From Hygrocybe punicea (taxonomy: Eukaryota; Basidiomycota; Agaricomycetes; Agaricales; Hygrophoraceae): a stretch of DNA of 64,000 nucleotides. A model generated the notes under the pieces. That model searched no databases. It was not told where the DNA came from and worked only from the letters and a program-made list of their open reading frames with translations. The stretch covers positions 2,728,001 to 2,792,000 of the forward strand of contig OY744461.1 in the NCBI GenBank assembly GCA_963556145.1. Reading direction: 5' to 3'. The first letter of the stretch is position 1. Each line of letters opens with the position of its first letter. Positions 55,720-64,000 of this stretch are shown here, piece after piece. The position numbers and the translations under genes were made by a program.

Positions 55720-57643
55720 ATGTCCTTGCCCGTCATCAAAACCTTGACTCCTGCCATCAATCATGCGGCCTTCAAGTACTGGCCTGATGCGCTGCCCAAA
55801 AAGCTGCAGGAGCTACATCGCATCTTCCAAATCCAGTACATGGTCCTGCCCAAGATTCCGGCACCCAACAAGGAATCCGGCACCATTCCCGTATTTTCTC
55901 GTAATCTCTATGTACTGAAGACACACCCCCACGATGCCACCGCCCGAGGTGAGTTATGGCGCGAAATCCCCGAACGATACGAGGAACCGCTGCGTCGATT
56001 GATTTATCAAATGGATATGTACATCTACGCGACAGCAGCCATCGCATACAACAAGGCACCCAACTACTCGCCGGACTACGTCAAAAATGATAAGGAAGGG
56101 ACCGATTCACCTCGGGATTACCTCAAGTATACCGACACCGTCATGGATGAAATTTGGGCAGAAGTCTTGGTGGTGAAACGGGCAAACGAGGTTACCCGTG
56201 ACTAGCGAAGCAAGATCTTCGATGATTGGCTCCTGAAAGAATTTTATGTCGGGAAACATTCTCCATCGGCTTTGATTCAACATGGCGCTGTGAACACCGA
56301 GATCAAGCCCGAGGATCTAGGTAAGTATATATGTATTTATGGCCAAATGAATTCTCACGTCTGGCATCATAGATTGGGCAAAATACGACGAATCCGTGCC
56401 AGCATGGCACAGCGGAACCTTGGCAAATTGGTCATTCGGTGGGCTTCCGGACGCCACAAAGCTCGAGATCATCGGTCATGTTATTGCTTGGTGTAAAGGA
56501 CATAGTGTCCTCGTCGATTCTGATGTGGCGGATGATGATGAAGGTGTGATCTAGAATTACATGTGTGATTGTGCTAATGATATAATACATTTGCAGAGGA
56601 GCCAGTTGCCCAGGGCAAGGGCAAGGGCAAAGCCAAGTCAAAATCGGTCAAAAAACAGAAGGCATCTTCTGCTGGTTTGTACAAATTTTCAACCATAGTG
56701 GTGTATAGATCTATTGAATATTCAGGTGGCGCAGACAATTCGTCCGAGAAGGACAAAAAGAAGCCCAAGCCCAAGCCCAAGTCCAGTAAGTACTTTCATT
56801 GTCTGTGATTGTCATACATGCAAACCCTTCATCATGACAGAGCGCACAATCAAGTCCAAAGCCGAGGACGACGATGAGGGTGAGTTATTGAATTCCGAAT
56901 ATCAAAACGATGATCCAACACATTTATTCATGTATAGACGACATAAAGATGGAGGAGGACGTAGCCCCGGTAAAGAAGAAGCAGTCTAAGGCCCAAATGT
57001 GTACGTTGCTCACCTTGTTATGATTAATGCACTGACATCTCGCAGTCGCTGTTGAAATTGGGTTGTCGCGCACAACCCGGCAATCGGCATCGGAGAAATT
57101 GACAATGGAGATTAAGCCACCCATCGCCCCCGAGCCGGATGTTGTGGCACCGGAATCCACGAAGTTGGACATTTTAGGACCAGAGTGGGTGGGGTTGTTG
57201 GATGTTGATAATGATATAACCATGGACAACGATGACGGATCTCCTGAACCTGAAAAGATGTCTCCCAGCGATGGTCACGAGGATGGCGAGATGGCAAAGA
57301 GGAGGAAATTGGATGTTGCTTCGGAGCAAGCGGGCATTATCGTAGAGAAGCTCAACCTGGTGAAGCCACCGAAGAAGTCTCCGACTCCGGGTATGTATTT
57401 CAACATTACATCATAGGCTGTATATATTCCAATTCTGATCTTCTCCATGTCCTAGGATTCCGTCCCAATACGCGTGCATCGTCACGCCACCAGTCATCGA
57501 CCCCTGCAGAGCCCAGCGCTTCATCAATGGATGTGGATTGGAGCAACATCGTTCCACCCGAAATCCTACTCTCCATTACTCCAAGCCAAACAAGGCCTTC
57601 ATCTCCCAAGCCATCGACATCCAAACTTGATCCCGGGCCTTAA
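55720..57643 (+). CDS. Unknown mushroom gene with one in-frame stop
   Basis: It starts MSLPVIKTLTPAINHAAFKY. Exon 1 codes about 160 residues (ALPKKLQELHRIFQIQYMV, REIPERYEEPLRRLIYQMD). TAG at 56203-56205 interrupts VTRD from RSKIFDDWLLKEFYVGKHSP in the same frame (CAG to TAG would explain it). After introns come WHSGTLANWSFGGLPDATKL, a Lys/Gly-rich linker, short Lys-rich exons, FAVEIGLSRTTRQSASEKLT, an acidic region, and an end SSMDVDWSNIVPPEILLS. The disordered, charged C-terminal half suggests a nuclear role but nothing more. I do not recognise a named domain. Confidence 0.5.
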
Positions 57644-58731
57644 TTTCGGAGGAGTAAGTCCTTCTTTTGTGGAGTATTCATTATATTTGACTAAAAAGAC
57701 TGTATCCCAGTCGTTGATTTCTGGAAACTTGGTGACAATCTGTGCCCTCAAATGTCCTCCTCATACATCGCTACTATTAACATTTGTACAGTTTCTATAT
57801 ATGTATTTCTTTTTGCTCCGTTAAAAATGGTTTGTGTTACTGTCCTATGACCATAAGAATTGAGCATGATAGTGAGCATAGATACAGCATAAGGCATCAA
57901 TCTTGTTGACTGAAAATCTGTTTGTCTAAAATATATCCTGGTGAATGCATTACTTTCAGTTCAGTTGTACAACCACCTACACACTCAACTTGAGAAGGAC
58001 AACCTGAGATGACTCTCATTCGGGCTAATGAAAATTCAAATTGAATATATGTAAGAAACCAGAATCACGAACTTTATGGACCTATTAAATGAGGATACAA
58101 TGATACAAGAGTAACAAAACCCCCTCTTGTAGTGGAAGATATAACTGTCACTCCAAGGGGAGCTATGACTCTTTGGTACCGGAATAATACAGTATACTTG
58201 TGTGGGAATGATACGTACAGCTCCATAAAAATGACAATGTATTTCTGACAAGGATGAAGAACAATGATAATTTCCATGAATTACCAAGCAATTGTCAAAT
58301 ATGCACAGTTGTCAAACAGCCTGGTTGTTCAACTTCAATACCTGTTTTGTCTGTTGAGCAAGCCAGAAATAAATATCACTGAGACTCTGAAGATTAAATC
58401 CACAAAATATCTTAAAAGGGGGTACCATTGTTCTTCTCAGTCGGTTTGATCAATGTCTTGTCAGCCAGACCCCTAATAAGATCGTAAGGCAGCTATTCAT
58501 GATACAGATGCATTTTTGGCCTGTATCAAGGCATGTCACAGGAACATAGAATGGAATAAAAAAAGTAAACACAGATTTCTAAAGATTCAGGCACGCCTTA
58601 TGGTGTTTTGGGAAAAGCTTACAAATAATATAATGTCATATGATCAATCCCATTGTGTTAATTGTTATTCATGATCCGAACCACTTGACTAGTTAAATGG
58701 GTGGTGTTTCCTCTTACTGTCACAAATCCTC
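57644..58731. other. AT-rich interval without a gene
   Basis: No supportable coding region, repeat or RNA gene. Base composition shifts to AT-rich here and stays so into the Helitron gene, unlike the GC-balanced genes to the left, so the element may begin within this stretch. No Helitron 5' TC end could be fixed by eye. Confidence 0.4.
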
Positions 58732-61700
58732 ATGAATCCCCACAACATCATCCGTGTCTGCATTGCATGTTTGACTTATCTATATTTCCTTGCAAATGCA
58801 ACATTATTTCCACAACTATGCCAAGACAAACTTATGTATATCTCTCCTGAACCAATTTCCTGTCCTGTGATATCGACCTTGACCCAAGAATTGGATGTTT
58901 TTCAAAGAAAACTCATAGAACATGAGTTGGCCCCAGATCAGGGCGATGCAACAATATTGATGCAAATAAATGCAACACTATATGTAAAGATCATTGGAAT
59001 AACAAAAGAAACAAAAGATAACTTGACAGTCGATCCATTATTCGTTTGGACTACATTTAAAAATAGCGCCTTCAAAATGCGAATACGTTCTATTCAATAT
59101 GCAAGAACATATTTCTTACCTCCTAAATATCTCTTTGCTTTGTATTGTCTTCTCAAACCTATCACTGTCCAATGTCGTTGTAAAATGATCAAAGCATTGC
59201 TCATGCGATCGCTATTGAGACGACATGATTTCAAAACATATTTATTTCATTGTATTACTAGTTCTCTATCACATGCAACGTTGCTGTGGACCACACTATG
59301 TTTCATAATATGGCATAGCCGTTCAAACATAATTGTGTTCAATTTGAATTTATTCGGACACTTGTTTCAATCTTTATATATAAATTTCGTTCATAGATAT
59401 GACTACATTGGTGGTGGTAAACGAATACCAACATTCAAGTTTAGCTTTCTTCAATCTTTTATGCTACCGTCTAATAATATCAACCATGATTCTGACATAT
59501 TATTCGAATATGTGGGGCATATTGATGAACAAACAGCCAACACTTTATATGAAGATAGAAAAACATATGCATGTGTTAAAATGCCTTTACATGAACTTCT
59601 GCCAAATTTGACAGTGAAGGATATTGGTGAAATAACAACAATACATGGTATATATTTGTCAAAGACATTACGAAGATTACATGGACAAGATCTATCTGTG
59701 GCATTAATGAGGCATAATTGTTCAGCTTGTGATACTCATGTTTCTATTTTTCATGTGCATGATATTAAATCACATAAAGACCTGTGTAAACAGTGGTACA
59801 GAAGACAAAAAATGACAGAAACATATGAGTGCGGCAAAGAAGAAACTCAGGCTCAAATGAAAGAAGAATTGGACAAGTCAGATGAGCAATTATTTCCTCC
59901 TCCTCCTCCATCTATTGAATTGAAGGAAACCATAATCAGCAACTGGTGCAGAGATACATCACCTGAATGTTTCCAAGAAAGTGGGTGTGCTGTATGTGGT
60001 CAATTGGTTGCATTGAAAAACATGTCTTTATTGTCAAAGACGAAGGTTAATCTGAAAATATTAACTAGAGACAATATGGGAATCACAAGATGTGAACGAT
60101 ATCATTGTTCTGATCCAATAGAGGATATCAAAGGTCCAGTGCTAGATGACACATGTAAATGGATATGCAAACCATGTGTGCTCAGTCTGAATAAAGGCCA
60201 AACTCCCAAATATGCTTTGGCGAATGGACTTTGGATGGGAAGAATTCCTGCACAACTTCAAAATCTAACATTTGCTGAACAACTTTTGATTGCCCGTGTT
60301 CGTCACAACAAATGTATTGTTCGTGTCTCCTCTGGGATGCATAAAATGAAAGCAAATGCCATCATGTTTCAAAACCCAACACCAAAGATATATCAACGGT
60401 TGCCTCCAACAATTAAAGAACTTGATGAAGTGCTAGCGTTTATTTTCACTGGTCCTGCCAGACCAACTCCAGAAGACATGGAGCGAACGCCTTTATTGGT
60501 TCGCCGAAGGCGAGTTTCTGCAGCTTTAGAATGGCTGAAATTGAATCACATGGATTACTATGATTTAGATATCTCCTATGAAAATCTAGCACAATATCCA
60601 GATCATGGAATTCCTGTTGTGGTTGCATATCGACCAGCAGACACAAATAAGGAACCAGAAGCCACTAGTGCATTTGACAATGAAGTGGAAGATAGTGTGG
60701 AAGATGGGCCTTGTCCCTTTGTTGTTAGTGGAGTAACTGGCGAAAATCTAGATATTACAAGTCCAAAGGCATTAATAGCTAGAGCGACCAAGCACTTGAT
60801 AGATGACCATGGTGGTGTTCTTGCCATAAGCCATGCTAGAAATCCAGAATCGTTCTTTAATAATCCTCAGTTATATCCTATGATGTTTCCCTGCCTATTT
60901 CCATATGGCTTGGGTGGTATTAGCAGCATAGACAATGATGTTTTAAGCATCAGTGATATGATGCACAAAAGACATCTCCTGATGTACCATGACAAAAGAT
61001 TTCAAACCGATCCCTATTTTCCATTGATTGCATTCAATCAAGAACAAATCAAGGACAGTACAACCGGAGGATATTTGTTGACTAATAAACATAATTTCAA
61101 CGATATTGCAGATCGCCTGATGAATATCAATACAGCTGTTTTGGATGACCTCTCTAAGAGATTATCTAGAGGTGATAGAGTCAAACCAGATACATCGGAA
61201 GAGAAAGCATGCTATAAACTCATTTCTGATCTGGATCACGTAGCTGGTCAGGTCAAAGGTTCAATTACTAACAAGAAATACATGCGAAATGAGATTTGGT
61301 CTCTGATATCCTATATTGGTGCTCCGACTTGGTTTATCACTTTTGCACCTGCAGACATCAATCACCCACTATGCTTATATTATGCTGACAACAAAGAAAA
61401 GTTTTATCCTAAACTACGTCTACCCCAGGATTGTTACAAACTAATTGCAAACAATCCAGTTGCTGGAGCCCGCTTTTTTCACTTTACTACTGAAATGTTC
61501 ATCAAACATATATTAGGAATAAATGAATCTCATCCTGGCCTGTATGGAAACACATCAGGTTATTATGCAACGGTAGAGGAACAAGGACGTCTTACCTTGC
61601 ATCTTCATATGCTGTTGTGGATAAAGGGATGCCTTACACCTCAGGAAATACATGACAAAATTATGGGTGAAAATTCTGACTTTCAGAAAAGATTAGTGGA

Positions 61701-62949
61701 ATATTTGGAAAGTTTGTGTGTAGGACAATTCATGACAGGTTCTAAAGATGAGGTATCACAGAAAATGGAACAGACAATGTCGAAACCTGAATATCAACCA
61801 CCAACATGTGTCATGCCAGATCCACCATCATATAATTGTTCCATGAATTGTCAATATCACAACAAAAGATCAACATGGTGGCAAAGGTTTCAAGATGTTG
61901 TAGATGATCTTTTATTGCGATTAAATGTACATAACAGGCATGATGGCAAAAAAAAGCCATACTGTCTTAATTCGAAAGGTGAATGTAAACGACGATTTCC
62001 CCGTGATATCTTTCAACAAACTTTTGTAGAACCTAACACTGGTGCTCTCAACCTCAAGCATGGTGAACCTTGGATGAACACGGTGACACCTGAAGTTACA
62101 TATATGCTACGATGCAATTCTGATGTGACCAGCTTATTATCAGGTACTGCTATAAAGGCCATAGTTGCATACATAACAGATTATATTACAAAATTCTCCT
62201 TGAAGACCTATAGCATTTTTGAAGTGATAAAAAGTATTTTTGATAAGAATTCCGAAATGATTGGTGGCGACCTAAAAAGAAAAGACAAAGTCAGAAAGCT
62301 GTTTACACAAATAGTCAATTCACTCACCTCCAAAATGGAAATTGGTGCTCCAATGGCTTCATTATATGTCCTTGGAAATCCTGATCACTACACCAGTCAT
62401 AAATTCGTGCCATTCTTTTGGAGATCTTATGTTAAAGAGGTTATCAGTGCATGGTCTGATGAAGAAATTCCTAATATATGTGAAGACCAAAATAATGCAC
62501 AAAAGGTTGTTATTGGTAAGAATAATGGCGCATACATTGGACTTTCCAAAGTAAATAATTATATGTTCAGACCCGCCTTGTATGATAATGTATCACTGTA
62601 TGACTGGATACGTCTTGCCACTATGGAACCAAAGAAAAGACGCACCAAAACAAAGACCAAAAGGGCCAGAAAAGAACCAGTGCAAAACCAAATTTTTGAC
62701 AATCTAGGCTGTGATGATTTGTCTGTGTTACATTGTTACATTTTTCAACTCCGCAACTCCGATTCCGACTCCACTACCCACGATGACGATTCCACTTTAC
62801 CATACCTTCCTTTTTCGTTCCCCTTTACCTTTTGTCTTCTTTTGGACATTGTTGTTTATTCTTGTCCTTGTTCTCTTTTCTTCCTTTCTTCTTCTAGAAC
62901 AATCCAGACCGACCATGGACACATCCCCACGTTACCTTGCTGTACCTGA
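58732..62949 (+). CDS. Helitron Rep protein without its helicase, 1405 codons
   Basis: Helitrons move by rolling-circle replication using a HUH endonuclease fused to a PIF1 helicase. This single uninterrupted frame has Cys-rich zinc motifs (CSACDTHVSIFHVHD near residue 340; CAVCGQ near 425), then the DUF6570-like block (NGLWMGRIPAQLQ to YPDHGIPVVVAYR, about 500-640). The Helitron-like N domain includes the FUTF-type motif TWFITFAP (about 865), the HUH motif LHLHMLLW (His957, His959) and the two catalytic tyrosines in YITDYITK (Tyr1147, Tyr1151). Homology stops near residue 1305 after KRRTKTKTKRAR; a Ser/Asp/Thr then hydrophobic tail follows and no PIF1 helicase is present. The first about 260 residues look poorly conserved, so the true start may be a later Met. 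Confidence 0.9.
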   Translation: MNPHNIIRVCIACLTYLYFLANATLFPQLCQDKLMYISPEPISCPVISTLTQELDVFQRKLIEHELAPDQGDATILMQINATLYVKIIGITKETKDNLTVDPLFVWTTFKNSAFKMRIRSIQYARTYFLPPKYLFALYCLLKPITVQCRCKMIKALLMRSLLRRHDFKTYLFHCITSSLSHATLLWTTLCFIIWHSRSNIIVFNLNLFGHLFQSLYINFVHRYDYIGGGKRIPTFKFSFLQSFMLPSNNINHDSDILFEYVGHIDEQTANTLYEDRKTYACVKMPLHELLPNLTVKDIGEITTIHGIYLSKTLRRLHGQDLSVALMRHNCSACDTHVSIFHVHDIKSHKDLCKQWYRRQKMTETYECGKEETQAQMKEELDKSDEQLFPPPPPSIELKETIISNWCRDTSPECFQESGCAVCGQLVALKNMSLLSKTKVNLKILTRDNMGITRCERYHCSDPIEDIKGPVLDDTCKWICKPCVLSLNKGQTPKYALANGLWMGRIPAQLQNLTFAEQLLIARVRHNKCIVRVSSGMHKMKANAIMFQNPTPKIYQRLPPTIKELDEVLAFIFTGPARPTPEDMERTPLLVRRRRVSAALEWLKLNHMDYYDLDISYENLAQYPDHGIPVVVAYRPADTNKEPEATSAFDNEVEDSVEDGPCPFVVSGVTGENLDITSPKALIARATKHLIDDHGGVLAISHARNPESFFNNPQLYPMMFPCLFPYGLGGISSIDNDVLSISDMMHKRHLLMYHDKRFQTDPYFPLIAFNQEQIKDSTTGGYLLTNKHNFNDIADRLMNINTAVLDDLSKRLSRGDRVKPDTSEEKACYKLISDLDHVAGQVKGSITNKKYMRNEIWSLISYIGAPTWFITFAPADINHPLCLYYADNKEKFYPKLRLPQDCYKLIANNPVAGARFFHFTTEMFIKHILGINESHPGLYGNTSGYYATVEEQGRLTLHLHMLLWIKGCLTPQEIHDKIMGENSDFQKRLVEYLESLCVGQFMTGSKDEVSQKMEQTMSKPEYQPPTCVMPDPPSYNCSMNCQYHNKRSTWWQRFQDVVDDLLLRLNVHNRHDGKKKPYCLNSKGECKRRFPRDIFQQTFVEPNTGALNLKHGEPWMNTVTPEVTYMLRCNSDVTSLLSGTAIKAIVAYITDYITKFSLKTYSIFEVIKSIFDKNSEMIGGDLKRKDKVRKLFTQIVNSLTSKMEIGAPMASLYVLGNPDHYTSHKFVPFFWRSYVKEVISAWSDEEIPNICEDQNNAQKVVIGKNNGAYIGLSKVNNYMFRPALYDNVSLYDWIRLATMEPKKRRTKTKTKRARKEPVQNQIFDNLGCDDLSVLHCYIFQLRNSDSDSTTHDDDSTLPYLPFSFPFTFCLLLDIVVYSCPCSLFFLSSSRTIQTDHGHIPTLPCCT

Positions 62950-64000
62950 ATAGTCTCCTTGCCGACGGACATCATCGCTATTGTCTTTTCCCTCGCCCTG
63001 ACATATTGTTGACTTCATCCCACGACAAACCGATTCACAATGGCTGTACTCCCGACACAGCTCATTACCGTAATTGTTATTGGCAGCATTGCCATCACCT
63101 TCCTGATCGGTTTCTACTTTGTTATGATCTATCTTTGGCATTGGCATCGAAACCCTTCCACCATTGATACTTCTGACTTCCACCTCAACAATATCTCGAC
63201 ACGTAATTGACAATTGCCATTCCCGGATATATGGTTTCCACTTTCGTATTCTGTGCCTACCATTATCCTCCCTGACGATCCGACGACATTCCTCACCTGC
63301 ACGCATGCCCTGGACAATCCTCGATCACGGGACATTTCACTGTTCTCTCTAATCCGACCATTGCCGAAGCACATTCTTTTGGACTTCGACCACAGACCAT
63401 ACGACTTCCCAAACAGTGAACCAACCCCTATCGCATATTGTTCGCACGACACCGCTTCAATGCAGTACCCGACGACTTGTTCCCACAGCTTGTCACTTGT
63501 GCCATGACTCGAAACCTGGACCCACATTCATTTAACCTTTTCCATCTATAACCTTGATATCTCCCACACTCGTTTACAATGATACCCTTTCTTGGACGAA
63601 TACCGACATCAAGTGGACCTTCTTGTTCCACAAACAGGACAAGACACCGCTCCTCGATATGTCATCAACAGACATCGTCATCCGGTACAGCTTATGCTGT
63701 TCATATGTCTGACCTCGACTAGCCCATTGTCCTAGTTGGTTTTTTCCTCTATACATTCCTTCATTTTCTTTCATACCAACCTTGCCGCTATATCCATGCT
63801 ACCTCAAGACACTCTCATTGCCAACCCCACACTGGACGATACCCATCTTTGACCCGACCGTGCAACGCACTTGCCAAACTGCGCACTTGCCTGTTACAGC
63901 AAGTGTAGACCCCGAATTGGCGATTCTGCTTGTCACATGATCCGATGACAAATCATCCGAGTCATCCGGACCTCTTCTATCCTCAATGACACCCGGGCCT
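62950..64000. other. Flank of the Helitron gene, no supported gene
   Basis: Short open stretches only. One plus-strand frame at 63041-63208 begins MAVLPTQLITVIVIGSIAI and has a hydrophobic segment followed by YLWHWHRNPST, which could be a single-pass membrane peptide, but nothing else supports it. CT/CA-rich sequence dominates. No PIF1 helicase motif was seen in any frame. Confidence 0.4.

Noticed and set aside
58732..59520. N-terminal hydrophobic part of the Helitron frame as a separate membrane protein
   Set aside because: It is continuous with the Rep frame and has no stop or promoter between; more likely AT-rich upstream sequence that happens to be open.
1..64000. tRNA, rRNA, riboswitch or bacterial-type operator features
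   Set aside because: None could be recognised on either strand by eye; a tRNAscan/Infernal run would be needed to exclude them fully.

Overview
This window looks like nuclear DNA of a mushroom-forming basidiomycete (Agaricomycetes). The reasons are the many 45-60 bp GT/AG introns, several multi-copy protein families that I recall only from mushroom genomes, a coatomer-alpha pseudogene with fungal-type introns, and a very high density of hAT, Tc1/mariner, Helitron and LINE-like elements. It is a repeat-rich accessory region. I see no rRNA, tRNA or CRISPR array and only a handful of plausibly intact genes. Family names below rest on motifs read by eye; no database search was possible.

Layout. 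Positions 1-20900 are three arms of one long inverted-repeat (foldback) family: arm 1 forward (1-11405), arm 2 reversed (14255-16512) and arm 3 forward (about 18815-20900). Arms 1 and 2 carry 44-bp minisatellites and enclose a 3'-truncated LINE plus a captured gene fragment. Arms 2 and 3 form a large palindrome around a low-complexity, multi-exon gene that is broken by an 869-bp non-autonomous hAT. Arm 1 is split by a 9.03-kb hAT element (1024-10056, 8-bp target duplication AGTAGCAG, empty sites present in arms 2 and 3). Besides its transposase, this element holds a BCS1-like AAA-ATPase remnant and an unrelated mushroom gene.

21.3-38.6 kb holds decayed multi-copy mushroom genes: a probable transposase-derived protein with a GCM/FLYWCH-like motif, a Zn-cluster protein gene split by a second hAT (28101-34613), and an HMG-box-like gene. 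Six of the in-frame stops here and in the hAT transposases are TGA; three of them sit where the paired hAT copy has an arginine codon, which suggests CGA to TGA decay. 38.6-41.9 kb is repeats: an 82-bp palindromic satellite, a direct-repeat pair and an inverted-repeat element.

42-47.5 kb holds three neighbouring mushroom genes: two of unknown function and an ATP-grasp-like enzyme. The ATP-grasp gene shares an 84-bp head-to-head promoter with a small three-exon gene of 60 codons that is easily missed. That promoter and small gene are duplicated in inverted orientation 6 kb away (47480-47905 versus 53868-54300). Between the copies lie a Tc1/mariner DD34E transposase, a shuffled coatomer-alpha pseudogene and a lysine- and proline-rich gene. 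After a second palindromic satellite (54.9-55.3 kb) come one more unknown gene (55.7-57.6 kb), an AT-rich gap, and a 1405-codon Helitron Rep protein (58732-62949) that lacks its PIF1 helicase and ends in an unrelated tail. The last kilobase has no gene I can support.
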